Origin: JAPYTK01 sp964401935
Lineage (GTDB): Bacteria > Myxococcota_A > Polyangia > Polyangiales > Polyangiaceae
Reading direction: 5' to 3'
Assembly (NCBI GenBank): GCA_964401935.1
Contig: CAYOAL010000041.1
Span: 1 to 64,000 of the forward strand
Length of the DNA: 64,000 nucleotides
Below are positions 1 to 8,224 of the stretch, piece after piece (the first letter of the stretch is position 1; every line of letters begins with the position of its first letter). The notes below the pieces were generated by a model. That model was given only the letters and a program-made list of their open reading frames with translations, did no database searches and had not been told where the DNA came from. Both the position numbers and the translations under genes were made by a program.

Positions 1-1
1 G

Positions 2-1063
2 GTCTACGGGTCGCGGTGGTACCTGCTCGGCGCCCCCGACGCGGGCAAGACGCTCCTGCTAGTGCAGCTCGCTGATGTGTGGGCGGCGCAGGGCATCGTG
101 GTGGGCATCCTCGCCGCGGACGAGGAGCCCGGCGACATCCTGACGCGGCTGGCACAGCGGCGCGGCTACACACGGCGAGCGTGCGAGGAGCGAGACCCCG
201 AGACGCTGACCGCGGTGTGCCTCGCGCTGCGGGAGTCGCCGATCATGTTCTTCGGCGGGGCGGTCACCATCGAGGCCGCCGCCGCCGCCGTAGCTGCCGA
301 GGCCGGGCGCCGGGGCGCGCGTGGCGTGCTCCTCGTCGACAGCATCCAGACCGTGACCTGCGAGGGCGAGGACCCCCAGCGGAGCGTGCGGGAGGCGGTG
401 ACCGCGCGAGCGTGGGCGATCCGCGCGGCCGCCACCGCACACCGGATGCTCGTGATCGCCACGTCGGAAATGAATCGCGCCGCCTATCGGTCGGTGGATG
501 CCGCCGAGTCCACCGACGACCTCGCGTCGGCGAAAGAGTCGGGCGCCGTGGAGTACTCCGCCCGCGTCATGCTGGCGCTCCGCTCTCTGCGAGATGAGCC
601 GGATCTCATCGAGCTGCGCGTCGCCAAAAACAAGCACGGGCCTCGGGGTGACCGGGTCCACCTGCGCCTCGACCGGGCTGGCCAGTCGCTGGCCGAGACG
701 GACGCTCCACCCGAGGTGGACGTAGACGATGCGCGTGCCACGCGCATCTCGGCACGCCGGCACGCCGAGAATGTGGAGGCGGCGGTCGCGGTGGCAATCG
801 CCATCGCCACCCAGCCCGGGCTCAATGCTCGGGCGCTCCGCGCCGCCGCTCGAGCGAGGCTCGGCAGCTGCTCGTCCCCACGGTGTGACGCCGCGGTGGC
901 GCTGCTCGGCGACGCCGTCGAGCGTCGTCCAGGGCGTGGCACCTCCGAGCTCCACTATCTGGTGGGGGACCGGCTCCCGCCCGAGGTCGTCGCAGCCATC
1001 GATGTGCCCGACAGGGTGCTCGTGATGGGGGCTCGTCCCCCAGTCGAGGAGGCCGCCGAGTGA
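2..1063 (+). CDS. DnaB-like RecA-fold ATPase/helicase domain (5' end outside window)
   Basis: The frame is already open at the window edge, so the N-terminus is missing. A Walker A motif (GAPDAGKT) lies at about bases 38-61 and a Walker B-like strand (VLLVDSIQT) about 95 residues later. The segment AKNKHGPRGD resembles the K-x-R/K-x-G motif of DnaB and RadA-type RecA-fold ATPases. A phage replicative helicase or DnaB-like ATPase fits best; RadA/KaiC-like is the alternative. The GTG at 62 is internal, after the Walker A motif, and cannot be the true start. The gene ends just before a hairpin-rich stretch. Confidence 0.65.
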   Translation, partial: VYGSRWYLLGAPDAGKTLLLVQLADVWAAQGIVVGILAADEEPGDILTRLAQRRGYTRRACEERDPETLTAVCLALRESPIMFFGGAVTIEAAAAAVAAEAGRRGARGVLLVDSIQTVTCEGEDPQRSVREAVTARAWAIRAAATAHRMLVIATSEMNRAAYRSVDAAESTDDLASAKESGAVEYSARVMLALRSLRDEPDLIELRVAKNKHGPRGDRVHLRLDRAGQSLAETDAPPEVDVDDARATRISARRHAENVEAAVAVAIAIATQPGLNARALRAAARARLGSCSSPRCDAAVALLGDAVERRPGRGTSELHYLVGDRLPPEVVAAIDVPDRVLVMGARPPVEEAAE

Positions 1064-1258
1064 TGCGTGCCACGGCGTGCCGCCGCGTGCCACGGCACGG
1101 CCTGTCACAGTCTCGAGAGAGAGTGCACACGCCCCTACGTAGTAGGGCGTGGCACGCTACTCGTGACGCGTCTCCGTCGCCTCCCTCGACGGCGGAGCAT
1201 TGGTGGCACGCTCGATTGGCCACCTCGACTGCTACGTGCTCGAGGACGAACGCCGCGT

Positions 1259-1292
1259 GCATCCATTCCGGGTTTTGCGCCGGAATGGATGC
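1259..1292. repeat. Perfect 13-bp inverted repeat with 8-nt loop
   Basis: The left arm is 1259-1271, the loop GTTTTGCG is 1272-1279 and the right arm is 1280-1292. The arms are exact reverse complements. The 8-nt loop matches the loop length of the hairpins at 9031-9474. No T-tract follows, so it is not a plain intrinsic terminator. Confidence 0.75.
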
Positions 1293-1364
1293 CAGCCATC
1301 ACGGGGGGGGTGGTGCCAGAACTGGCGCCCTTGGCCGCTTTCTTGAGCGTTTGCCCAGTCGGTT

Positions 1365-1405
1365 CGCCCACTTGGCGGCGGTACCGGTGGGTGGCGGTTT
1401 TTTTT
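1365..1405 (+). terminator. Possible intrinsic terminator, imperfect stem
   Basis: An imperfect GC-rich stem (CGCCCAC around 1365-1371 against GTGGGTGGCG at 1387-1396) is followed by eight T at 1398-1405. It would end transcription from the helicase side before the next gene at 1493. The stem needs a bulge, so the call is tentative. Confidence 0.4.
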
Positions 1406-1492
1406 CCGGGGGACCAGATCGGCCCGAGGGCACCGATTCTCGGGAGACTTCGGAAACCTGGCAAATCCGAAGTGATGAAAGGTAGGTGAGTA

Positions 1493-2173
1493 GTGGCCCG
1501 AGGAGTTCGGACAGACCCGAAGAAGTTGGCGGAGGCGATCCGGATCTTCCACGCGACTGGCGATCTCGCCGGCGCGGCCGCCTCGAGCGGCGTGGCAAAA
1601 TCCACCCTGCACGACGCCATCAAGCGCGGTGAAGCCGAAGCGGCGAAGGCGCCGCGCAAGCAGCGCCGCCCGAGGAAGGCGGCGCCCAAGAAGCGCTCGC
1701 CGAAACCGCCGGCGTCCGAACCCGCGGACCCCGCCGACTTCGACCCGTCCGACCCCTCCGACCCGTCCGAACCCGCGGACCCCGCCGACTTCGACCCGTC
1801 CGACCCCTCCGACCCGTCCGAACTGCTGATCGGTTCGGACGTCGACTTCGCGGAGCTCGACTCGCTGATCGGCGAGCTGCGCGCGCGAATGAGGGAGCTC
1901 CCCTCTACGAGCGCCCGATACACCGCGATGGCGGGCACGGTGTCGCTCTGCCTCCTACGCCGAGCGAAGCTCCGACCCTTACCAGGCCCCGACCCTGCCG
2001 ACGAGGAGGCGCGAAAGCGGCGCGAGGACGGAGACGTGAGGAAGATGCTGTTGCGGTACGTCGAGGAGTACGAGTCGCAGGCGACGCGGGACGGCAAATG
2101 TATTCATTGTGGGCAGGAGCTCTCGCCCGAGCTTGCCGCGAAACTCTACGGTGGGGGCTCGGCGACGCCATGA
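1493..2173 (+). CDS. HTH protein with Pro/Asp repeat and C-terminal Cys motif (phage-associated)
   Basis: A GTG start follows a purine-rich stretch. Residues about 5-45 look like a helix-turn-helix (GDLAGAAASSGVAKSTLHDA). Next come a basic Lys/Arg/Pro stretch (about 50-73) and a perfectly duplicated 17-residue acidic segment (residues 76-109). A helical region and a C-terminal CIHCGQE follow; the latter has only one Cys pair, so it is at best half a zinc site. The helix-turn-helix plus linker layout recalls small terminase subunits or phage DNA-binding adaptors, but no specific family was recognised. The last codons overlap the next start (ATGA). Confidence 0.6.
   Translation: MARGVRTDPKKLAEAIRIFHATGDLAGAAASSGVAKSTLHDAIKRGEAEAAKAPRKQRRPRKAAPKKRSPKPPASEPADPADFDPSDPSDPSEPADPADFDPSDPSDPSELLIGSDVDFAELDSLIGELRARMRELPSTSARYTAMAGTVSLCLLRRAKLRPLPGPDPADEEARKRREDGDVRKMLLRYVEEYESQATRDGKCIHCGQELSPELAAKLYGGGSATP
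1718..1819 (+). repeat. 51-bp in-frame tandem duplication
   Basis: Two adjacent copies of a 51-bp unit encode the 17-residue segment EPADPADFDPSDPSDPS twice. Shorter GACCCCTCC/GACCCGTCC repeats lie within each unit. The near-identical copies suggest recent slippage or unequal exchange that keeps the frame. Confidence 0.85.
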
Positions 2174-2415
2174 ACGCCGGGCAGCTGGGAATCCGTCGGG
2201 CCCTTCAAACGCGCACCACGCGCGAGCTCGGCAAGCAGCTCGCCTGCTCGCCCGGCGCCGTCAGCATGTGGGCCGCTGGTAAGCGCCTGCCCACATGGCG
2301 CTTCCGGCAGAGGCTCCACGCGCTGCTCGGGCTCGAGCTCGACAGCTGGGAGCGCGAGGCGACGGAGCTGATCACGCACGTGATCACGAATGGTGCCATA
2401 GTCGGACAAGGATAA
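2170..2415 (+). CDS. Small helix-turn-helix protein
   Basis: The product is 81 aa. The region ELGKQLACSPGAVSMWAAGK is a good Cro/CI-type helix-turn-helix (residues about 20-40), followed by a WRFRQRLHALLGL helix. The start overlaps the upstream stop by 4 nt (ATGA), and its stop overlaps the next start (TAATG). Translation of the three genes is therefore probably coupled. It may be a phage regulator or a DNA-binding packaging accessory protein; the sequence alone does not decide. Confidence 0.7.
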   Translation: MNAGQLGIRRALQTRTTRELGKQLACSPGAVSMWAAGKRLPTWRFRQRLHALLGLELDSWEREATELITHVITNGAIVGQG

Positions 2416-3011
2416 TGCCGAAGCAGCTCACAGACGTCTCCACTTTCACCGCTGAGATCACGGTTCCGGTGAACAGCGACCCCCGAAATGCTGAATCTGT
2501 AGAGGCTGGCTTTCAGGGCCTCGCGAATCGCACGAAGCACTTGCGGGACAACGCAGTCAACGGCGACGCGAGCAACAGCTACGCGGGCAACCTGACGTGG
2601 AGCGGTGCGCACACGCTGACCGGGTCGCTGACGCTCGGCGGAGCCAACGCGTCGGTCCGGTACCGGGTCGATCGGACCACGCTGGTGGATGACGCAGGCG
2701 TAATCCTGACCGTCGCCGCCGACGTCTACATCGCCGCAGCAGCGCCCACCGCCGCGCGCACCGTGACGCTCAAAAGCACGTCGCCAGCGCCAACAGAGGG
2801 GGAGGTCATCCGTGTGAGCTGTCCTCACGTCGGCTCAATCGGCGCGGCCGAGAAGTGGATCTTCCAGCGCGAAGACGCCACCGAGCTCGCGCGCATCGTC
2901 GACACCACGATCTTCTCGCTCGCCGGCACGGTGAGCTTCATCTTCACCAACGACAAGTGGGTCGTCCTCGAAGCAGGGCCCACCACCACCATCGCGACTC
3001 ATGGTTCGTAA
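2415..3011 (+). CDS. Phage tail-fibre-like structural protein, putative
   Basis: The product is 198 aa. Its N-terminus (SVEAGFQGLANRTKHLRDN) resembles a segment common near the N-terminus of tail fibre or tail-associated proteins. The rest is rich in Thr, Ser, Ala and Gly with alternating hydrophobic residues, suggesting beta-structure. No enzyme motif is visible. It starts inside the previous stop codon (TAATG). Position among phage genes supports a virion role; the exact part is not known. Confidence 0.5.
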   Translation: MPKQLTDVSTFTAEITVPVNSDPRNAESVEAGFQGLANRTKHLRDNAVNGDASNSYAGNLTWSGAHTLTGSLTLGGANASVRYRVDRTTLVDDAGVILTVAADVYIAAAAPTAARTVTLKSTSPAPTEGEVIRVSCPHVGSIGAAEKWIFQREDATELARIVDTTIFSLAGTVSFIFTNDKWVVLEAGPTTTIATHGS

Positions 3012-3023
3012 GGGTATCAGCTC

Positions 3024-3731
3024 ATGACGGTCCGACTTACCCCGTTCTCGGGCTTGCGGCAGCGGTACGCCAAGCTGGCCGAGGTGCTCGGCGTTTCAGT
3101 GAAGGTGCTCGACGTTGCGCAGATCGACCCGAGCAGCACGCCCGACGCCGCCGCCGCGCGGCTCAAGCGACTCGTGGGGCCGCGCGCCTGGCGATCCGCC
3201 GCCGCGAGCGGCACAAGCCTACGCGCGAGCATCGTGCTGCTTCGCGCCCTTCGCCGCCGAGCCGAAGGCGACGAGCCCGAAGAGACGCTGCCGCCCCCCC
3301 GCAAAATCAGCCCGCTGTTGGCGAAGAAGCGCCGCCCCCCGCCCCCGGACGACGAGGACGAGGAGCCCGACGAGGACATCGAGGAGCCTGAGCCAGATCC
3401 CGACGCCGAGGAAGACGAAGACGAAGACGAAGACGAAGACGCTGAGCGCCGCCCCGCCCGCAAGGCCAAGAAGGCCGACCCCGCCAAGGAGGCGGTAGTT
3501 TCACGGCTCGTCGCTCGCGGCATGTCCCGAGCAAAGGCGCTCGCCGCCTACGACGCGTCGGGGTTCGAGGAGCGCCCCACGCCCACGAAGCCGCAGACAG
3601 AGCGGGATCGCGTCATCGATCGGATGCTCGCGCGGCAGGGCATCGCCGATCCACGAGCCCGTGCGGTCAAGCGCCGCGAGCTCGCCGCGGTCTACGACTC
3701 GCAATTCCCGACCCGCGTGAGGAAGTCATGA
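3024..3731 (+). CDS. Unknown phage-element protein with acidic low-complexity centre
   Basis: The product is 235 aa. A basic, helical N-terminal third is followed by a Pro-rich basic patch, then a run of Asp/Glu (residues about 108-142), then a basic helical C-terminus. The acidic run is coded by a GAC/GAG-type microrepeat and may vary in length. A G-rich stretch precedes the ATG at a suitable distance. I do not recognise a family. The charge pattern is compatible with a scaffold or binding role, but that is inference. Confidence 0.6.
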   Translation: MTVRLTPFSGLRQRYAKLAEVLGVSVKVLDVAQIDPSSTPDAAAARLKRLVGPRAWRSAAASGTSLRASIVLLRALRRRAEGDEPEETLPPPRKISPLLAKKRRPPPPDDEDEEPDEDIEEPEPDPDAEEDEDEDEDEDAERRPARKAKKADPAKEAVVSRLVARGMSRAKALAAYDASGFEERPTPTKPQTERDRVIDRMLARQGIADPRARAVKRRELAAVYDSQFPTRVRKS

Positions 3732-3985
3732 GCAGCAAAACGAAGAAGCCCACCGAGTCCGCCGAGCCCATCTTGTGCTCGGCCGAGCAGCTCGAGGCGG
3801 CGCACGCCGAGCTCGACGCGCTCGCGTGCCCGCGTGACGGGTCACCCAGTGGCAAGGCTCGCCGTCTCGCCGCCCTGTGCCGGGAGGTGGCCACGTGGCA
3901 GAGCGGCGCCCCACGCGTCGCCACCGAGCAGGTGGCGCTCGCGGCCGAGTACGCCGCCTCGCAGACGTACGCGAGGCTGCCGTGA
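3728..3985 (+). CDS. Small unknown helical protein
   Basis: The product is 85 aa, mostly helical, Ala/Glu-rich, with three Cys (positions 17, 34 and 50) not spaced as a known zinc site. It starts by ATGA overlap with the gene before and ends by GTGA overlap with the gene after, which supports it as a real member of the coupled gene string. No family recognised. Confidence 0.55.
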   Translation: MSSKTKKPTESAEPILCSAEQLEAAHAELDALACPRDGSPSGKARRLAALCREVATWQSGAPRVATEQVALAAEYAASQTYARLP

Positions 3986-4353
3986 GGGCGGCACACGCCC
4001 GCCAGCAAGTCGCCGCAGCGCCAGCGCCAGCGGTGCCCCACGATCCCCTGCTTGAGCAGGTGGCCGACCTGACGGACGCCACCCCGCAGGCGACGGTGCT
4101 CTCGCCCGAGCTTGCCGCAATCGCGAAGGCCTGCGAGGGGCGCGGGACGCACGTGCGTTCCACAACTCGTAGCGGCGCGCAGTTCCACCTCGACGCCGTG
4201 CGGGAGGGCGTCGCGCGATGGTGGCGCACGTTCAAGTATGGCTCGCCAGGGGACGAGCATCGCGCGACGATGCTCGTCCACCAGTACATGCTCGCCGCCG
4301 TCGAGAAGGCGGCTCGCGAGATCGAATCGGCGCTCGAGGAGGTGGAGTCGTGA
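3982..4353 (+). CDS. Unknown phage-element protein
   Basis: The product is 123 aa from a GTG start overlapping the upstream stop (GTGA). After an Ala/Pro-rich N-terminus there is a compact region with VARWWRTFKYGSPGDEH and a C-terminal amphipathic helix. Its own stop is overlapped by the next GTG. By position before the tape measure gene it could be a tail assembly factor, but no motif proves it. Confidence 0.55.
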   Translation: MRAAHARQQVAAAPAPAVPHDPLLEQVADLTDATPQATVLSPELAAIAKACEGRGTHVRSTTRSGAQFHLDAVREGVARWWRTFKYGSPGDEHRATMLVHQYMLAAVEKAAREIESALEEVES

Positions 4354-5246
4354 CCCCCCTCGCAAGGGCGCGCCAGGCGGCCGACCTCGCAGCGGCCGAC
4401 CTCGCAGCGGCCGAGCAGGGGTTCATCGACGCCAAGGCCACCTTCGCCGTGGCGCGCGATCGCGTGGGCAGCGACCCCACCGCCGCCGCCATCGCCGCGC
4501 GACACGCCGCTCAAGAGGCTGTGGTCGTGGCATCGGACGTTCGCAGGGCCGCCAAGCAGCGAGTCGTCGATGCGGCACTCGCCGCCGAGCAGGCGGAGAA
4601 GACCGCCGACGAGCAGTTGTTCGCGGAGGCCGCGGCCGCCAGCGACCGCCAAGCCGCGTTTGCGCAGCTCCATCACACGATCGCGGCGCTCGCCAAGCTG
4701 AGGAGCTACCGACTCATCCAGTGGCAGAGCGGCATGGTCCCCGCCCGCCTCGAGCTCATCGATCCGACGCCGGACCCGTACGTGCCACCGCTCGCCAGCA
4801 AGGCCGCGTGGGCCGCCTATCGGAAGCGCGGGTTCGAGCTTCACAAGTACCTGCGAGCCGTGCGCTCGCAGGTAGAGGCCCACGCGGTCAACTGCGAGCG
4901 GGCGAGGGCACTCGCCGCCAAGCTCGGCCTTCCCGCGCCCCGCCGCATCGCGATCGCTGAGCGCGAGGTGTTCGCGCTGGCGGCGCTCGCGGCGATGCCC
5001 GATCCGATCGATCGCAACTGGCTCGGCGCTTGGGCGAGGCTCTTCAGGATCGACGTGTCGGTGCGATCCATGGCGGAGCACCGCGGCGTCGACATGCGGC
5101 GCTGGTACGAGCTCACCGTCATCCTGGCCGACGGGAGCGACGCGCTCCTCGCCCTGAGCCCACCGCCTGTGCACGTCGAGCACGTCGATCCGACGCGCCG
5201 CGTGGGCAACGACGGCACCGACACCATCCCAGCCTTTCTGAGCTGA
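4350..5246 (+). CDS. Unknown coiled-coil-like phage-element protein
   Basis: The product is 298 aa from a GTG coupled to the previous stop. The first about 110 residues are Ala/Glu/Arg-rich and probably coiled coil, including a short tandem repeat (AADL AAADL). The C-terminal half is a globular region with scattered Trp and Tyr. It is the last gene before the hairpin cluster and tape measure gene, where tail assembly chaperones or tail completion proteins often lie. It has no clear similarity to those, so function is open. Confidence 0.55.
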   Translation: MTPLARARQAADLAAADLAAAEQGFIDAKATFAVARDRVGSDPTAAAIAARHAAQEAVVVASDVRRAAKQRVVDAALAAEQAEKTADEQLFAEAAAASDRQAAFAQLHHTIAALAKLRSYRLIQWQSGMVPARLELIDPTPDPYVPPLASKAAWAAYRKRGFELHKYLRAVRSQVEAHAVNCERARALAAKLGLPAPRRIAIAEREVFALAALAAMPDPIDRNWLGAWARLFRIDVSVRSMAEHRGVDMRRWYELTVILADGSDALLALSPPPVHVEHVDPTRRVGNDGTDTIPAFLS

Positions 5247-5574
5247 CCAATGACTCCAAGGGCCATCCCACGACGCCGGGCGGAGAACCGCCGGCATGTG
5301 CCGGTGCACGGGTGGCACTGTGCCGGTGCACGGGTGCGTAAATCTCAAGGGCCGCGCGCGAAGCTTCGTCTTTTGGCTTCGCGCGTGCGCGTCGGTGGCC
5401 CGCCGACGCGAGGGGCGACCGACCCTGCCCGGGGCGTTTTGTGTCTCCCTTTCTCTTGGAGGGCCGGCCGCGGGCTGGTTACCCGCGCTCGACGTCTGCC
5501 CGGACGTCGGGGCCGAGCTCGCTTTGGAAGCCCGAGCTCGGCGCCGCAGGGCGCTTTTGTATATGAGGTAGCCC
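5247..5574. other. Hairpin and repeat cluster before the tape measure gene
   Basis: This gap holds an 18-bp direct repeat (5297-5314 and 5319-5336) and three perfect hairpins: 5355-5385 (10-bp stem), 5490-5509 (7-bp stem) and 5512-5542 (10-bp stem). A terminator-like hairpin follows at 5541-5558. One frame from an ATG at 5250 is open to 5582, but its product is Arg/Pro-rich and looks like non-coding translation. The stretch may be a structured leader controlling the tape measure gene. Confidence 0.5.
5541..5558 (+). terminator. Short terminator-like hairpin upstream of tape measure gene
   Basis: The stem GCGCC/GGCGC with a 4-nt loop is followed directly by TTTT, 16 nt before the tape measure ATG. 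The stem is only 5 bp, so termination may be partial. It could lower expression of the very large tail protein relative to its upstream neighbours. Confidence 0.4.
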
Positions 5575-7725
5575 ATGGCTGACACGGCAGAGGACTTCGT
5601 GATCAGCCTCCATGAAAGGATCTCGCCTGCGGCACGCGTGGCAGAGAACGCACTCGCCCAGCTCGAGAGCCGCATCCAGCGGCAGAAGGACGTGATCGGC
5701 GGTCTCGAGGCAAAGCTCGAGTCCGCGGCTGCGAAGCTGAACGCGATGGCTCAGGGCGGAGCAGACGGCACCGTGAACATCGCCGCGTTCAAAAAGCAGC
5801 GGGAGGTTGTCGCGCAGCTGCAGCAGAAGCTCGACGACGCGAAGAGGTCGATGGATGCGCTCAGCGGGGCGCGACCAGCGGCAGGAATCGTTTCGTCCAT
5901 GCAGCGGGCGCGGGGCGAGATCGAGAAGGCTGCGGCGGCTCTCGCGGAGCTGCACGCCCAGCAGCAGCTCATGGGCAGGGGTGCGACCAAGTCGCAGGCA
6001 GATGGCATGACGGCTGCGATCACGAGGCAGCGTGGTGCCGTCCAGCAGGCCCAACAGGCGTACATCCGCATGGGCGGCACGGCGAGAGACGCGCTCGCCG
6101 CCGGCGGCAACCATGCGCAGTCGGCCAACCTCAAAGTCAACGAGCTCGCGGAGGGCTTCGGCCGGCTCGGCGGTCCGGTAGGGAGTGCTGGCAACCGGAT
6201 CTTCGGTCTCGCTGATGGGCTGGGAAAGCTCAAGGGGTCGCTCGGTGGGGCAGGCGTGGTTGCGGTTGGAGCTGCGGCTGCGATCGCGATCGTCGTGGTC
6301 GCGGTGGTGGCGCTCACGGCGGCGGTGATCGCGGGGATCGTCCACATCGCGCAATGGGGCGTGAAGCTCGCCGACGCCGCGCGCTCGGGCCGGCTCACGG
6401 TGGCTGCCGTCGAGCAGACGCACGCGAGCCTTGCGAACCTCGGGAAGATCATGCCGGGGATCACGCGAGCGACGGGGCTGGGCGGTGACGCGCTGACGGG
6501 CCTCGCGAAGCAGCTCGCCGAGGCGAAGGTGAAGGCGGCCGACATGCCTGCCGCGCTGCATGCTGTAGCACTGGCCGAGGCGGCGCTCGGGCAGGGTGGC
6601 GCTCAGCAGTTCATCGAGCAACTGAAGAGCGGCAAGAAGAACGTCACACAGCTCGCAGCCGAGATGGAGTCGAAGTTCGGGGGGATCGTCGCCGAGCAGA
6701 TTCTCGGACTGACCGAGCAATGGAAGACGTTCAAGAAGTTGCTTGGGGAGACGTTCGGGGGACTGAAGATCGATGGTTTCCTCAAGGCGCTGAAGAAGCT
6801 GGTCGACATGTTCGATACAGCGAACGGAAGTGGACGGACGCTCAAGATGCTCTTCGAGGGCTTCTTCCAGCCGATCATTGACTGGGCCGCGAAGGCGCTG
6901 GTCGTCGCTGAGGCGTTCTTCCTGGGCATGCAGATCGGCGTGCTCGAACTTCTTCTCGTGTTCGCCCCGCTGATCAAACGGGTGCAGAAGCTGCTCGGGA
7001 TGAACGACACCACGATGGAAGAAACGCTGCACATGGCAGTAGCGGCCGGCAGGCTTTTCGCCATTGTTGTGGTCGCCGCCATCGTGGCCGTCATCGTCGT
7101 GTTGGGATTGCTAGCCGCAGCCGCAGCCGTCGTTGCGCTGCCGTTCGTAACGGCAGGGGCTGTTGTCGGCGCAATTATCGGAGCGATTGGCGCGGGCATT
7201 TACGGGCTTGTGTCGGTGATCCAGTCCGTCGGTGGGGCGGTGATCCAGTACTTTGTTGGGCTTGGTGCACCAATGGTCACCGGTCTCGCGAAGGGGATCA
7301 CCGGGGCGGCGAAAGCAGTCGTCAAGGCCATCACTGGTGTCGTGGGAGATGGAATCAAGGCTGCGAAGGACCTGCTTGGGATCCAGTCGCCGTCCAAAGT
7401 CTTCGCGATGATCGGTGTCAACACTGCCGAAGGCATGGCGCAGGGAATCGAGGGGCGCATCCCACGCGTCCACGCTGCGATCGCCACCATGTCGACGCCG
7501 CGAGAAGTGGCGAACGACGTTTCGCCACTCGGATCCGGCCAGCGAGAAGTGGTGAACGACGTGGCTCCACTCGGAGCCAGCGGCCAGCGAGGCGGTGCTG
7601 GGCGCAGCACGAACTACTACTTCGATTTCGATTTCAGCAACTCGACGTTCGGTGGTGACCTGACCGAGGGCAGCTTGCGCGAGATGCTGGTGCCCATCAT
7701 TGAAGAGGCGGCGCTGCAGACATGA
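5575..7725 (+). CDS. Phage tail tape measure protein
   Basis: The product is 716 aa. An N-terminal coiled-coil region (about 15-210) precedes two long hydrophobic segments at about residues 225-260 and 492-545, typical of tape measure proteins. A C-terminal motif LLGIQSPSKVF followed by GVNTAEGMAQGIEG is the hallmark Gly/Ser-rich segment of many tape measure proteins. The protein sets tail length and may help DNA cross the membrane. An SD-like GAGG lies 8 nt before the ATG. A hairpin-bearing duplicated segment is present near the C-terminus (7500-7580). The stop overlaps the next ATG. Confidence 0.85.
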   Translation: MADTAEDFVISLHERISPAARVAENALAQLESRIQRQKDVIGGLEAKLESAAAKLNAMAQGGADGTVNIAAFKKQREVVAQLQQKLDDAKRSMDALSGARPAAGIVSSMQRARGEIEKAAAALAELHAQQQLMGRGATKSQADGMTAAITRQRGAVQQAQQAYIRMGGTARDALAAGGNHAQSANLKVNELAEGFGRLGGPVGSAGNRIFGLADGLGKLKGSLGGAGVVAVGAAAAIAIVVVAVVALTAAVIAGIVHIAQWGVKLADAARSGRLTVAAVEQTHASLANLGKIMPGITRATGLGGDALTGLAKQLAEAKVKAADMPAALHAVALAEAALGQGGAQQFIEQLKSGKKNVTQLAAEMESKFGGIVAEQILGLTEQWKTFKKLLGETFGGLKIDGFLKALKKLVDMFDTANGSGRTLKMLFEGFFQPIIDWAAKALVVAEAFFLGMQIGVLELLLVFAPLIKRVQKLLGMNDTTMEETLHMAVAAGRLFAIVVVAAIVAVIVVLGLLAAAAAVVALPFVTAGAVVGAIIGAIGAGIYGLVSVIQSVGGAVIQYFVGLGAPMVTGLAKGITGAAKAVVKAITGVVGDGIKAAKDLLGIQSPSKVFAMIGVNTAEGMAQGIEGRIPRVHAAIATMSTPREVANDVSPLGSGQREVVNDVAPLGASGQRGGAGRSTNYYFDFDFSNSTFGGDLTEGSLREMLVPIIEEAALQT
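7501..7578. repeat. Hairpin-bearing duplication inside the tape measure gene
   Basis: Two imperfect copies encode REVANDVSPLG and REVVNDVAPLG. The first contains an inverted repeat with 8-bp arms (7506-7513 and 7522-7529) and an 8-nt loop. The second contains GGCTCC/GGAGCC (7563-7578). The 8-nt loop matches the hairpins at 9031-9474, which suggests related palindromes can sit inside coding sequence here. Confidence 0.6.
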
Positions 7726-7898
7726 GGAGCGCCGTCCACCACACCGAGCTCGCGCAGCTGCCATGCTCGTGCAGCGAGCAGCTCGAGCGACTCGTCGACG
7801 GTGTCGTCTTTCGCCGCCGGCTCGATCCTGCCTGCAAGCGCCACGGCCGACCGCGGCTCCGCACCGCGCTCCGCATGGTGCCGAGGAAGAAGCCGTGA
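7722..7898 (+). CDS. Small Cys-containing protein
   Basis: The product is 58 aa, starting by ATGA overlap with the tape measure stop and ending by GTGA overlap with the next gene. It contains CSC near residue 16 and CKRH near residue 39, so a single metal site is possible. No family recognised. The double overlap is the main reason to accept it as a gene. Confidence 0.5.
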   Translation: MRSAVHHTELAQLPCSCSEQLERLVDGVVFRRRLDPACKRHGRPRLRTALRMVPRKKP

Positions 7899-8224
7899 CA
7901 GGCATCGCCCCGTGCATCTCGCCCAGCGACGGGCAGCCGCCCGAGTGGCTGGACGCCGAGGCGCTCATGGCGGTAGCCGAATCAGCGCTCGATGGGCGGA
8001 CGGGTTGGATCGCCATCCTCAGCGTGACGCGGTGGCCGCTGTCGATCGAAGTGATCGGGACGCTCGACCTGGACCGCGCCGCGTCGCTGCGGCTCGGCGG
8101 CCGGCGGTTCCTGCACGGGAGCATGCTCCGCACGATGCGCGAGGTGCCGGGGGCGCATGCGATCGTGATGTACCGCGGCTTGGGTGGCGATGGCGTCGGG
8201 CATCTCTTCAGGCGGGATGTTTAG
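7895..8224 (+). CDS. Unknown protein next to tail genes
   Basis: The product is 109 aa from a GTG overlapping the previous stop. The pattern of hydrophobic strands (IAILSVTRWPLSIEVIGTLDLD and later) suggests a small alpha/beta fold. Its stop codon TAG lies within the first junction of a 13-bp tandem repeat, so a change in copy number would alter its C-terminus and its relation to the next frame. Position between tape measure and spike genes suggests a tail role; no family recognised. Confidence 0.55.
   Translation: MTGIAPCISPSDGQPPEWLDAEALMAVAESALDGRTGWIAILSVTRWPLSIEVIGTLDLDRAASLRLGGRRFLHGSMLRTMREVPGAHAIVMYRGLGGDGVGHLFRRDV

Larger units (their letters stand above)
1064..1492. other. Hairpin-rich stretch without a convincing gene
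   Basis: Several inverted repeats are packed here: 1130-1149 (one bulge), 1172-1197 (bulged), 1202-1224, 1259-1292 (perfect) and 1312-1329, then a T8 tract at 1398-1405. One frame (1060-1485) is open and starts with a GTGA overlap on the previous stop. Its Arg/His/Ser-rich product looks like out-of-frame high-GC translation, so I do not call it a gene. The stretch could be a structured RNA, a set of palindromic repeats or a regulatory leader for the next gene. Confidence 0.5.

Noticed and set aside
1060..1485. 141-residue frame starting by GTGA overlap after the helicase gene
   Set aside because: Product is Arg/His/Ser-rich, crosses several hairpins and has no domain; looks like chance openness in GC-rich DNA. 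Kept only as part of the hairpin cluster note.
5250..5582. 110-residue frame between the coiled-coil gene and the tape measure gene
   Set aside because: Arg/Pro-rich composition, crosses hairpins and overlaps the tape measure start; no family features.
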